NCBI RefSeq assembly: GCF_000237925.1
Contig: NC_031500.1
Coordinates: 10,627,753-10,691,752 of the forward strand
Direction: 5' to 3'
DNA: 64,000 nucleotides
Source: Schistosoma mansoni
Lineage: Eukaryota; Platyhelminthes; Trematoda; Strigeidida; Schistosomatidae
Part shown: positions 24,919 to 36,349 of the stretch, in pieces
Numbering within the stretch: the first letter of the stretch is position 1
How the letters are laid out: the number at the start of each line of letters is the position of its first letter
Notes under the pieces: generated by a model
The model's input: the letters and a program-made list of their open reading frames with translations, nothing else
Databases searched by the model: none
Told to the model about the DNA's origin: nothing
Position numbers and translations under genes: made by a program

Positions 24919-25197
24919 GTGATGTTGGATATAAAGGATTTACTGAACAGGAATATCACAGATTTTCGAGACGACTATACTCATGGAGTTCACTTATCAT
25001 GGACAGTTCGATCAGATAGACCGAACTACCTTGGAAGTAAAATCTATGAGATCTTATGTAGAAGCTCCACCTTTGTCTACACTGACTCATCCTACGTGAC
25101 CTTTAGCAATATGATATTTAGTAACTCTGAAAGACACATTTGGTTTGAAGATGGGATGATATATTTAATGCGGATGAAGACAAGTTGTACAGAATAA
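24919..25197 (+). other. Unrecognised 92-codon open frame
   Basis: ATG-to-stop frame with ordinary amino-acid composition but no motif, homologue or splice context that I recognise. Possibly chance. Confidence 0.15.
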
Positions 25198-25204
25198 CAA
25201 CGTC

Positions 25205-25501
25205 TGCGAAGCTGAGCTATGTCATCCTATTGAATGAATGTTCCCGCGTTAACTATTGTTGAGCTCCTCTTAGCGTCACATGTTGAAAGTGAATCTTTTC
25301 AGTAATTACATGTTCAGCTTCGAATATGTTGTGGTTTGGAGCTAATACCACCACATATCCATTTATTGATATGAAGACTGGATGATTCTTTCCTGGTCTG
25401 GAGGTAAGCTGGGTGTCGGGAGACGGTGTGAAAAAATCTACGAAGAAAGACTGGAGAAAAGCGAGTCGACGACTCAGCAAGTACTTGGAATTAACTAACA
25501 C
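25205..25501 (-). repeat. Diverged repeat P, copy 2 (minus orientation)
   Basis: Inverted relative to copy 1. The open frame 25501-25253 includes FISINGYVVVLAPNHNIFEA and TEKIHFQHVTLRG. Probably a relic of a retroposon-encoded protein; the family is not identified. Confidence 0.4.
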
Positions 25502-25583
25502 TTAAAGTAAAAGAACTCAACAGCAATTGGCCACAATATGAGCGTAAGATTAAGAAAAGTTGAAAATAGAGCCTAGAAGCTGG

Positions 25584-25596
25584 TGGAATAAGATGT
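25584..25596 (+). repeat. Target-site duplication, 3' side of LINE A1
   Basis: TGGAATAAGATGT, identical to 28798-28810. Confidence 0.85.
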
Positions 25597-28500
25597 TACT
25601 TACTTACTTTCGCCTGTCACTCCCGATGGAGCATAGGCCGCCGACCAGCATTCTCCAACCCACTCTGTCTTGGTCCTTCTTTTCTAATTCTATCCAGTTC
25701 TTGTTCATTCTTCTCATGTCTGTCTCTATTTCTCGACGTAATATGTTCTTTGGTCTTCCTCTTCTCCTTTGACCTTCAGGATTCCATGTGAGGGCTTGTC
25801 TTGTGACGCAATTAGCTGATTTCCTCAAAGTGTGCCCAATCCACTTCCAGCGCTTCCTCCTGATTTCTTCCTCCGCTGGAATCTGGTCTGTTCTCTCCCG
25901 CAGTAACTTGTTGCTGATAGTGTCTGGCCATCGGATCCGAAGTATCTTGCGTAGACAACTGTTAATAAACACTTGTATCTTCTGGATAATGGCTTTCGTA
26001 GTTCTCCACGTCTCCGCCTCATACAATAGAACTGTCTTGACATTTGTATTGAAAATTCTGACCTTGGTGTTGGTTGACAATTGTTTTGAGCTCCAGATGT
26101 TTTTCAGTTGTAAGTATGCTGCTCTTGCTTTGCCGATCCTCGCCCTCACATCTGCATCTGATCCACCGTGTTCATCAATGATGCTGCCCAGATATGTAAA
26201 GGTTTCCACATCCTCCAAAGCTTCTCCATCAAGTGTAATTTGATTGGTGCATATTGTGTTGTATCGGAGAGTCTTACTTTTCCCTTTGTTTATATTGAGA
26301 CCTACTGCTGCTGAGGCTGCTGCTACACTGGTCGTTTTCTCCTGCATTTGCTGTTGCGTTTGTGATAGAAGAGCCAGATCATCCGCGAAGTCTAGATCGT
26401 CAAGTTGCATCCTGCCTGTCCACTGTATCCCGTGCTTTCCTCCAGTCGTTGACGTCTTCATGATCCAGTCGATTACCAGGAGAAAGAGAAAGGGTGATAG
26501 TAAGCAACCTTGCCTTACACCAGTCTTTACTTCAAACGAGTCGGTGAGTTGTCCTCCGTGGACGATTTGGCAGTTTAGTCCATCATAGGAGTTCCGTATG
26601 ATAATGACTATCTTCCCAGGCACGCCGTAGTGTCGAAGAAGCCTCCATCGTGTCGTCCTGTCCACACTATCAAATGCCTTCTCGTAGTCGATGAAGTTGA
26701 TGTAGAGTGATGAATTCCATTCGATTGATTGTTCCACAATGATACGTAGAGTTGCGATTTGATCTGTGCACGATCTGTCCTTACGAAATCCAGCTTGTTG
26801 ATCTCGAAGTTGAGCGTCCACGGAATCCTTCATCCTGTTTAACAATACCCTGTTGAAGACTTTTCCTGGTATTGAGAGGAGAGTGATACCCCTGTAGTTG
26901 TCGCACTTGCTAAGATCACCTTTCTTTGGTATTTTGATCAGAAGTCCTTTTTTCCAGTCTATTGGAACTTGTTCTTCGTCCCAAATCTTACTGAAGAGGA
27001 TGTGGAGTATCTTGGCGGTTGCTGTTACATTTGCTTTCAGTGCCTCTGCCGGGATGTTGTCTGGTCCCGCTGCTTTGCCGCTCTTGATTCGTCTAATGGC
27101 CATGCTGATCTCTTCAATTGTTGGTGGGCCAATATCGATTGGGAGGTCTGTGGGTGCTGCTTCGATGTTGGGTGGGTTCAGTGGAGCTGGTCGATTCAAG
27201 AGTTCCTTGAAGTGTTCTACCCACCTGTTTCGTTGTTCTTCAATGTCGGTGATTACTTTGCCTTCCTTGTTTTTCACTGGTCTTTCTGGTTGACGGTAAT
27301 TTCCAGCAAGTTTCTTTGTTGTATCATACAGACGTCTCATGTTTCCTTCTCTTGCAGCCTTTTCCGCTGTCATCGCTAAATCTTCCACATATTTACGTTT
27401 GTCGGTTCTGATGCTCCTCTTCACTTGCTTGTTTGCCTCTGTGTATTCGGCTTGTGCCTTGGCTTTTTCCGCTCTTGTTCGGCTGATATTGATTGCTGCT
27501 TTCTTGTTCCTCCTTTCTTCAATTTTATCCAGTGTACCAACAGTGATCCATTCCTTGTGATGGTGCTTCTTGTGGCCCAGAATCTCTTGACATGTTGAAA
27601 CGATTGCCTCCTTGATACCTTTCCAGTTGCTCTCCATGGTAGTCCCCTCTCCATTGAGTAGATCATGAAAGGCCTCGAACCTGTTGCTGAGGGCTATGTT
27701 GAATTTGTTGAGTTTGTCAGCATCTCGAAGAAAGGCCGTATTAAACTTTTGTGAAGTTGTCCGCACCGTTGTCCAGTGCTTCTTGAGTTTTAGTTTCATC
27801 TTGGCGACCAGCAAATGATGATCGGATGCTATATCAGCTCCTCTTCTGGTTCTCACATCCTCCATCGTCCTCCTGAACTTTTTGTTGATGCAGATATGGT
27901 CAATTTGATTCTGTGTAGTGTGATCCGGTGAAATCCAAGTGGCTTTGTGTATGTTTTTGTGTGGGAATATGGTGCCACCTATGACCAGTTTATTGAAGGC
28001 ACATAGGTTTGCAAATCTCTCACCATTTTCGTTCCTTTCTCCCAGTCCATGTTGTCCCATGACGTCTTCGTATCCAGTGTTGTCCTTTCCAACCTTGGCA
28101 TTGAGATCTCCCATCAGAATGGTCAGGTCTTTGGTTGGGCACTTCTCGAACATCGACCGCAGCCTATCGTAGAATTGGTCTTTAGCGTCTTCATCGTAGT
28201 CATTGGTCGGCACATAGCATTGGATGACGTCCATTGTAATGCCCTCTCTCTTTGTTTTGAAGGAGGCTCTTATGATCCTTGGTCCATGAGATTCCCATCC
28301 TATAAGTGAATTTTGTGCTTTTCTGGACAGCATCAATGCAACTCCTTGTGTATGTGGGGCATTTTCTTCTTCATGACCGAAGTATAACAGAAGTTCTTCT
28401 GAAGACAGTCGTTGTTGTCCAACCTACGTCCAATGCGTTTCACTGATTCCAAGCACCTCCAGGTTGTATTTTCTCATTTCTGCAGCGATTTGGAAGACTC

Positions 28501-28797
28501 TGCCGGTCTCCCAAATTGTCCGGACATTCCATGTACCTATAAAAATTGTTGCTCTGGTTGTAAGAAGGTGCATCGGCCTCATGACTTCCGAAGGAACTCG
28601 GCCTTCATCATGAGACGTCATAATTATTCCTTCTACTCCCAGGGCAGAGTTTGAAAGGTTTGAATGATTTTTTCTGGTTAGCGTTTTTTTAGCGAGTTGA
28701 TTTTCTATGGGATGGGGTCGCTAACCCCATGCCCAACCCTCCTCCTTTACCCGGGCTTGGGACCGGCAGTAACCCCCAGAGGAGCTACAGGCGGAGT
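25597..28797 (-). mobile_element. Near full-length LINE (family A, copy A1)
   Basis: 3,201 bp bracketed by identical 13-bp TGGAATAAGATGT duplications. On the minus strand the 5' UTR starts CAACTCCGCCTGTAGCTCCT, followed by an endonuclease-reverse-transcriptase frame (28621-25604) and a GTAAGTAAGTA tail. The same 5' UTR recurs alone at 53330-53457, and shorter 3' ends recur at 19.5, 45.6, 54.3, 57.6 and 60.8 kb. The layout is that of RTE/SR2-like or related non-LTR elements; the exact clade needs a tree. Only one in-frame stop was found, so this is a recent copy. Confidence 0.9.
25604..28621 (-). pseudogene. LINE A1 endonuclease-reverse transcriptase, one premature stop
   Basis: About 1,005 codons from ATG at 28621. 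N-terminal endonuclease: [25 protein letters not shown] and SDHHLLVAK. Reverse transcriptase: [36 protein letters not shown] and catalytic [10 protein letters not shown]-terminal region: [44 protein letters not shown] single in-frame TAG (28424-28426, minus strand), directly after SETHWT, interrupts it. Other copies of such LINEs have a glutamine there (family knowledge), so CAG-to-TAG is likely. Downstream of the stop a 910-codon frame is open from 28336. Confidence 0.85.
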
Positions 28798-28810
28798 TGG
28801 AATAAGATGT
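28798..28810 (+). repeat. Target-site duplication, 5' side of LINE A1
   Basis: TGGAATAAGATGT, identical to 25584-25596. Confidence 0.85.
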
Positions 28811-30134
28811 AAGATACATCAAAATCATATATTGGTCTCAGAAGGAACAGACGTATCGAAAGCTAACGGTATTCAGTCAGGGGAAGATAGTCAGGTTTAT
28901 TGTTCAGGAAGCTATCCTACACAAAACATTTTAAGGAAGATCCGCACTAGGAGGCGAATATCTAAAGCAATAGAAACTGGCTACCTTCCCTCCAATCTTT
29001 AGTGGGGACATGAAAGAGCCAGTCTGATACAGACCATTTGCACAACTTCCTATATTGTAGAAGTTAGTAGAATGACTAGTCAATGATCAGATGAGGGAAG
29101 GTATGGACAATAACATCGTCTTTAGTGAAGTCGAAAAGAGGTTTTAATGAGCAGGTCCTGCGCGTCTAATACTCTCTTTACACTGAAAATCTAGACAACC
29201 AGATGTAACCAACTGACACCGATTCACGTGTAGGCATTTAAAACAGTATCTCAGACGATACTTGTTGCAAAGGTATCAAAGCTACCTAGAGAACAGGATA
29301 TTTCGTGCCAAGTCAAATTTCACGCGGTCTGAAGTCTCAATATCGGGATTTTCGTGAGAGACCATCTTAGTTCCGCACATGTACCTGATCTTTATCAATG
29401 ACCGAAATGAAATTGGTTCGGCGGCACTAATCTATGCAAACGATGTGAAGATTCGGAAGTCCACAAAGAATGAAAAGGATTCATTTGACCTTCAAAAAGA
29501 CCTTACAAAAGTTGATGAATACGTAGTTGACAGTGGGTTAAAACCTAATTTGAAGAGATGACAAGGACTGTTCCCACCAGAATTATTTCTAACACCGTTT
29601 AAAATGTGTTCACTGCTACCTCTCGAATTTTACATATTGCTGTGACTCTTCTCTCCAGAAGAGATATAAGTTTCTCAGACGGCACTTAGAGACAGCAACT
29701 CAATGGGTGATAGGGCTAAAAGACAAGTCTTACGAATACCGCTTCTAACAATTGTGATAATTACCACCGGTTTGAAGGAAAATAAGAAATGATTTCTCAA
29801 TGGCATTAGACATACTAAGTACCCCAAGTCACCTAAGCACAAAAATCCTATCTGGAAATCACCGCCGCTCTCCCAAAGACAATCTACGAAAAACTGCACA
29901 GCTAGTAGTAAACACCTGGGTACGCCCTCACGTTTCCTCTCAAACAGTTTCTCTTACTTGAAATACTCCCCTAGACTACTCACTGGATAGCTTCAATAAG
30001 AAATTTGACAAAAATACACTCACACATGGACTAACATCTCCTGCTTAGACCAATTGTTACTGATTCATATCTGGCAAATTAATTGCTGTTGTATTTATCA
30101 CATATTCTCAATCTATTACTATCTCGCTTCGTAT
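28811..30134 (+). mobile_element. Decayed LINE (family D, CR1/Jockey-like) with RT
   Basis: Plus-strand relic. The best frame at 29379-29561 has MYLIFINDRNEI and LIYANDVKI, the FINDL and YADD boxes of CR1/Jockey-type RTs; the second Asp-pair position reads N here. Upstream RYLLQRYQSYLENRIFR (about 29250) and downstream LETATQWVIGLKDKSYEYR (about 29680) fit the thumb and C-terminal region. Many stops and frameshifts. LINE A1 sits at its left edge and the young LTR element at its right, so D is probably the oldest layer. Confidence 0.65.
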
Positions 30135-30461
30135 TGAAGGGTGCAACGGATGTTCTAGTTTTACAACTAGCTACCAGTAGCACCTTCTATATTCGATTGT
30201 TCCCAGTCAGATAGAAATCAGAAGTCAGACGAGAAGAGGCAGGAAAGATATATTTGATTCGTTACCAATATATCGAGGACCTTTTCTATAAGCTGGCTAA
30301 TGAAACGTAGGAGCTGTGTCCCACGCCGAGTTGAAACGTGATCTGGTACGGATGCATGACCGAAAGCCTTCAATTAAACAAGTCCACTTAAACAACATGG
30401 TCAGCATCCAATGTCGAACACTTAATGAGCTATTGATTTTGGGGAATTATTTACAGCTACA
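30135..30461 (-). repeat. 3' LTR of the CsRn1/Boudicca-like element
   Basis: 327 bp, matching 34415-34741 with a single base difference by eye. Confidence 0.95.
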
Positions 30462-31168
30462 GCTCACTCCCCCCCCCTAGTGAGGTAGTGATGCCCCTAA
30501 GACGTGACCAGCCAGAAGTTTAAACCCAACGAGTTTGTCGTTGGTAAACACTCTTCTGATAGCTTGCTTCGTTTAGCAGTGTCTGGTCGTCTTTCCTTAA
30601 ACTATGGGACCAAAATGTACAACGTAGCAATAAAGCAATAAAGTACAATGAAAATTTCGATTCCTTGCGAAACTTCGTCGTTCTTTTCCAGCCGTCCTGG
30701 AAAAGAGGAAAAATAAAACGTGTGAGTGCATGTCGAAAATACACTCGTACTTGCGTAAGGACACAAGATGAGCGGAAAAAATAGACTAATACACTTACAA
30801 AACAGCGTAAAAGCGCTCGGAAAAAATGGGTTTTTCTTAAATATAAAAAATATAAATATACGCTCAAAAAAATGTTTTTTTTCATATAAATAAAAAAATG
30901 AGCATAATAAAAAAATTTTATAATAAACTATGGAAGGGTAATTCAAGATAAAGCTTATGTCCTACGTGCAATATTCGTTAAGATGTTCTGGAAATCTTAC
31001 TCGTCTTCCAGAACGCGTTGTTTTAGGTTTATCTATCGATGTTGACGAAGTATCAAGTTGTGTGTCGTTTGTCGTGTATGGTACTACGAGTGTAGTGGCT
31101 GTGTCGTTTGCTTGTACCGAAGGAAAATCGACGTAGCTAGGGTTTCCTTCTAAGTACGCTGCTTTGAG

Positions 31169-33352
31169 TCAGTCGATACTGATGCTATCGTTCGTACCGT
31201 TCTTATCTACTACATAGTACTTGGGTTCGCGTTGAAGAACTTTGAAAGGTCCTCCGTATGCTGATTCGAGGGGTCGTCGATGTGAGTCTCGACGAACAAA
31301 GACGTGTGTACTATGTCGTAATTCGGGTTGAACGAAAACATCAGTTGATTGAGGTCGAGTGTGAGCAGGTTTAACTGAACGCATAGCGTTTGTAAGCCTA
31401 CTTGTGTAAGAGTTTAGATCCATGTTCAATGAAGAAGCTGAAGGATCTACGAATTCTCGGAGTGTCGTTCCGCAAACGAGTGTGTCACAGAGTAAGGTTT
31501 CCTTACCTGTTCCCATCTGCCTAATACTTAGTTTTAGAGTTGTCGAGGATAACTCATGCTGAAGATCAATGTCTTCTTTTTGAAGCTGAGCGAGTTTAAG
31601 AAGGTCGATTCCTTGGCAACTGTTCAAGGAACTTATTCGAGACAAGGCGTCTGGGACTACATTGTTAGCTCCAGAAATATGTTGTATGTCTGAAGTAAAC
31701 TGCGAAATGTAGTCGAGTTGTCGAGACTCTCGCGGTGAGTACTTGTCTGAAGATGAAGTTAAAGAGAAGGTAAGAGGTTTGTGATCGGTAAAAAGCGTGA
31801 ATTCTCTTCCTTCGATGGAATGTTGGAAATGCCGTACAGCACAATACATAGCTAGGAGTTCCCTACTGAACGTGCTGTACCTAGTTTCCGCGTCAAACAA
31901 CTGTCTCAAGAAAAATCCTAAGGGTTGCCACGAATTGTTAACCCATTGTTGTAAGACTCCTCCGATTGCTGAGTTGGATGCGTCTACGGCGAAACTAATG
32001 GGCGCTTGAGTGTCCTGATGAGCAAGCAAGGTTGCCTTAGCGATGTGTTCCTTAACTGTGGAAAATGCTTTACGGGCTATGTCGTCTAAACTAATTGATT
32101 TCGCATTTCCACGAAGCTGATCGGTTAACGGTTTCATAAGGGATGCGCATTTGGGTATGAACCGTCTATAGAAATTTACAAGTCCGTTGAAAGTTCGTAA
32201 GTGCTTGATCGTGGTCGGTTCTGGGTAATCCAGAATGGCCGCCACTTTGCTCCTAAGGGGTCGGATGCCTTGGGCATCAATGGTGTGTCCTAGGAAGTCT
32301 AAGGAGTTAGTTCCGATTTGGCATTTCTGTATGTTGACAGTAATGCCATGCCTTTGGAGTCGGTCGAAAACAATGTCCAGATGCTTGAGATGTGATTCTC
32401 TGTCCGGACTTGCTATTAGACAGTCATCAACATACTCATGTACGAAGTTGAGACCTCGGAAGACGTCGTCTATAAACCTTTGGAAGGTTTGAGCCGCATT
32501 TCTTAAACCAAAAGGCATTCGCAGAAATTCGTAAAGACCGAAAGGAGTGATGATGGCGGTCTTAGGAATGTCGTCAGGTGCCATCGGGATTTGGTTATAA
32601 GCTTTAACCAAGTCGATTTTCGAAAAGACAGTTGTACCTTTCAAGGTAGCTGTCAAATAGTGAATATGAGGCAGCGGGTAACGATCGGGAATGGATTTTG
32701 CATTCAGACGCCGATAATCACCAGTTGGCCGCCAATCATTGCTGTCCTTTTTAGGGACCATGTGCAATGGGGATGCCCATGGACTATTCGATGGTCGAAT
32801 TATCCCTAGGTCCATCATGTGGTCGAATTCGTTTTTAGCTAACCTAAGCTTCTCGGGAGCGAGTCTTCGAGCTTTCGAAAATACAGGTGGTCCTGTAGTC
32901 GAGATGTGATGTGTAACATTGCTGGTTACATAAGGCAATTTCGATTGGTATATCCCGGGGTATTTGTCGAGTACTGATTGGTACAATGGGTCTATAGTGT
33001 GCTTAACCGTGACTGGGGATAACCTGCATTCGGAACAAGGAGTTACGCAAACAGATAACTTAGTGTTTCCGTCTATCAGCCTTCGTGAGCGTGTGTCGAT
33101 GAGTAGATTGTGGCGTTGTAACAGGTCTATACCAATGATTGGCATAGAGACATCTGCAAAAACGAAAATCCAGTGTATGGGTTTGCGTAAACCCACGTTA
33201 AGGTAGACGTACCTTTTACCGTAAGTAGCGATCGGCTTTCCATTTGCCGCCTGTAAGCTTAAAACAGACTCGCGAAGTCTGTCGTCGGGATTTGCTGGAA
33301 GAACGCTAACTTCCGCGTCAGTGTCGACGAGGTAGCGAACTTTCGTAGTCAC
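31169..33352 (-). pseudogene. Pol (protease-RT-RNase H) of the CsRn1/Boudicca-like element
   Basis: Parts in order: retropepsin ([16 protein letters not shown] at the start), reverse transcriptase with YQIPMxxxD-type and [10 protein letters not shown] boxes (about 32400), RNase H with FTDHKPLTF (about 31780), then an integrase C-terminal stretch with [14 protein letters not shown] and AYGGPFKV. The integrase core is not seen. Treated as a fossil despite its youth. Confidence 0.85.
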
Positions 33353-33399
33353 ATCCGTGACGTATAACAGACGGCTGTGTTCGCCGGCTACGGTTGCCG

Positions 33400-34233
33400 T
33401 TAACGCGTGCCGGCTGGGAAGTTTCCCGAAATCTTATTCGTGTCAGTCGCCTTTGACTTCGGGTAATTGCAGGGCTTCCTGCAATTTCTAGAGGATTTAC
33501 CGTACTGGTTGTGATACCAGCACCAGTCGGGGTTGTCTGTCTCTCGTGGTCGAGAGACTGATCTCTTACGTGAAACGCTCCTACGTGAGGATTTTGACCG
33601 ACTACAGTCATTACGAACTCTAAGATATCTTGTAAGCGTGTGACATAGTTCGGCCATGTCAGTCGAGGTCGATTGGGGTTTTTCTTTGATGGAAAATACC
33701 TCGGCCTTAGAAAATTTGGTGATTTCCAAGATTCGATCGGCAGATGCAGCTAGTTCATCCATGGCATTGTTTTGAAATGAAACAAGCACTGCCTGCACCT
33801 GTTGAGGGAGTTTAGACAAGAAAAGTTGTCTAAATAGGCCATCATCGAAAGTTCGTTGGCCGATGACTTATCTCATTCTAAGCAACATGTCCGTCGCAGA
33901 ACCATGTTGCAAGTCGATATTGTTAATGAGTTGGTCTAACCGTTGTCGATCAGTTAGGTCTCCTCGTTTTAAAATCGATAGCTTAAGCGTTTCGTAAGGT
34001 TCGGGAACATCACTAGTAAACATACTAGGTGTTACGTACCTGTTAAACTCGCGCGGTAACGCCTTAACTACCGCGAGGAAACGTGTGCGCGATTCCGTGA
34101 TTCCGTGCATGCAAAAATCAGCTTCTGCATAGCAGAACCAGGACTCGGTATTGTCGGGCCAAAATGGCGTTAACTGAATCGAAATAGGGGGAATAGACTT
34201 CAACTTAAGAACCTTAGGAGAGTGTTCCGTCAT
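33400..34233 (-). pseudogene. Gag region of the CsRn1/Boudicca-like element
   Basis: Two stretches (34233-33868 and 33819-33400). The first has FWPDNTESWFCYAEADF, the conserved gag N-terminal block of the CsRn1 lineage. The second has CWYHNQYGKSSRNCRKPC, the unusual CHCC knuckle of that clade instead of CCHC. Broken. Confidence 0.8.
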
Positions 34234-34414
34234 AGTAATATAGATAACGAAAAATGTCTAATTAAAATATATCCGAGAAAAAAAAATTCGCGAAAAAAAG
34301 TATATCACAATATATAAAATTCAAATAAAGAATAACAATGAATAATAATATTCAAAAATGGAACAGACTCACAGTATATTGACTTGGTGTACCAGATCAC
34401 GTCGGTTTCACCAA

Positions 34415-34741
34415 TGAAGGATGCAACGGATGTTCTAGTTTTACAACTAGCTACCAGTAGCACCTTCTATATTCGATTGTTCCCAGTCAGATAGAAATCA
34501 GAAGTCAGACGAGAAGAGGCAGGAAAGATATATTTGATTCGTTACCAATATATCGAGGACCTTTTCTATAAGCTGGCTAATGAAACGTAGGAGCTGTGTC
34601 CCACGCCGAGTTGAAACGTGATCTGGTACGGATGCATGACCGAAAGCCTTCAATTAAACAAGTCCACTTAAACAACATGGTCAGCATCCAATGTCGAACA
34701 CTTAATGAGCTATTGATTTTGGGGAATTATTTACAGCTACA
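34415..34741 (-). repeat. 5' LTR of the CsRn1/Boudicca-like element
   Basis: Partner of 30135-30461. The tRNA-Trp-type primer site lies directly inside it (34392-34413). Confidence 0.95.
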
Positions 34742-35949
34742 GTTTCATCTTTGTTCAACCTTATATTCTCAAACTGTGTGGGCTAATAATTCATTGTTTT
34801 ATTTAGTTCTTGAAACAGTAATCTGCGTTCAGCATTCTCATTTTTCCGTCATTGTCTTTCACATTATAAATAAACAACCTTCAACTTGGTAATGTGAAAG
34901 CTGCTGATAACTTGAAACTTATTACAAGATAAACGAACTCCTAATAACTACAAACAAACTAGAATTAGTGAAATCAAGTGACGGGACTATTGCCGACCAT
35001 ATACTACTAAAGTGACGGATCCATACTGTAAGAACAAGAATCGAGCTCAGAAATATCCCTCAGTACATACGAGCACATCACAAGGATATTGAATACCGAA
35101 CATTCCTCTGACCTTGGCGCTAATCAAAATGCCTCTAGACCCTAATCATATGGACGCTGCCGAGATTTCAGACGCATGGGTAAGTGTGAAGTACCGAAAA
35201 TGATCTTCGCGTTAGCCGTGTATCATACATTTTCTATGAAATTAAGATCGCTACCGATGGAGGTACCAAATTTTTGAGTGAGATGGACTGATTGTTGATG
35301 AAAGATGAGTTCTGTTAGTGTAATTTCAGCTTTATGTTTATCCTATGCAATAAGGTTAGGGATTTAAATCAGCAACCTTATGAAACTTTTACTCTTTAAT
35401 GTTTTATTTTCGGAAGTTTGTGACATAAGTAAATATCAAACAAAAAATTGCCGAACACATCGTACACGACCCTGCATTTTACAGCCTTTAAGTACCGCTC
35501 CCTCATCTACATACACTGCTATTCGAGATAAGGTATAAAATTTCATAAGTCCCATCAGAATCAAACATACTATGGCACGTGAATATCTACGACACCTTAG
35601 TAGGAAAATAAATTACCGAAAAATTATTAGTTCAAAAATAACTTCCGTATATAGGTAGGGTAATAAACAGGTCGTAATCTTATCTATTGTATATTTGATA
35701 TCAAATATCACATTATTGGCGAATTTTACAAGATTCTGTTCCACTTGTAACGTTTGGTTTGGTAGGTCTGTGTCTAAACTAAGGACTTTTGTATGTTGGG
35801 GGAAATAAACAGCAGTTTGTGAAAGGTGAAAATAAAAAGAGCGAAATAAATGAGACTACGATTCATCATCCACATCAGATGCATTCGTGTTAAATTACAA
35901 AAGTAATCGTTAACAGTTAGCCATAGCACAAATATGGGATTAAAACATC
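34742..35949. other. No gene recognised
   Basis: The first part probably continues the 3' region of LINE D interrupted by the LTR element. The rest shows no motif-bearing frame. Confidence 0.4.
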
Positions 35950-36349
35950 TGTAGTATCAGTTTATATGTTAAGCCCATATACTTTATTCTTTTTTTTAGC
36001 AGCAACTACAGTTTATTATCGAATAACTCAGGTTAAAAAGTTAACAACACCTGAGCGAATATGAACGAGCGAGAGAGCGAGGCGAAAGATGATGCGTATT
36101 GGAGATGGCGGAGAAGCCAACTCGATTTAAGCAAGCGTTAATCAACATTTATAGTCGGACAAAAATGAGTGACAGACATACGATGAATAAGATACGAAGT
36201 ATACACATATATGCTCATATAAAAGTATAGTCAAGGTTAATAAGCAAATAATTAACAATATCAAAATATGACTCATAATGGATAGGCGAATTGGCTTGGC
36301 CAGCAACTAGAATAAAGTATATGGGCTTAACATATAAACTGATACTACA
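35950..36349. mobile_element. 400-bp fold-back element with perfect 41-bp inverted ends
   Basis: The first 41 bases (35950-35990) begin TGTAGTATCAGTTTATATGT. The last 41 (36309-36349) are their exact reverse complement. CATC flanks both sides (35946-35949 and 36350-36353), a possible 4-bp target duplication. The interior is related, inverted, to 53013-53310, which lacks the inverted end. Read on the minus strand it has a TATA-like ACTATAAATG and a CT-rich tract. No coding capacity. It could be a MITE-like DNA element or a fold-back derivative of an LTR-like unit. Confidence 0.75.

Larger units (their letters stand above)
30135..34741 (-). mobile_element. Young CsRn1/Boudicca-like Ty3/Gypsy LTR element
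   Basis: 4.6 kb with 327-bp LTRs (30135-30461 and 34415-34741) starting TGTAGCTG and ending CCTTCA on the minus strand. They differ at one base by eye, so insertion is very recent. The primer site (34392-34413) reads TTGGTGAAACCGACGTGATC on the minus strand, close to the tRNA-Trp-type site of the CsRn1 clade. A G-rich tract adjoins the 3' LTR at 30467-30478. Parts seen are gag with a CHCC knuckle, protease, RT, RNase H and the C-terminal end of integrase; the integrase core is not seen. It is broken, with at least two breaks, and shorter than the roughly 5.9 kb of Boudicca. The 4-bp flanks are GTAT and GTTT, not an exact duplication. Confidence 0.9.

Noticed and set aside
25788-28309. Several plus-strand open frames of 70-150 codons across 25.8-28.3 kb
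   Set aside because: They are shadows of the minus-strand LINE A1 frame.
30520-30946. Two overlapping open frames rich in Phe/Leu
   Set aside because: Low-complexity AT-rich 3' region of the CsRn1/Boudicca-like element; no protein family signal.
31797-33206. Plus-strand open frames of 70-85 codons
   Set aside because: Antisense to the pol region of the young LTR element.
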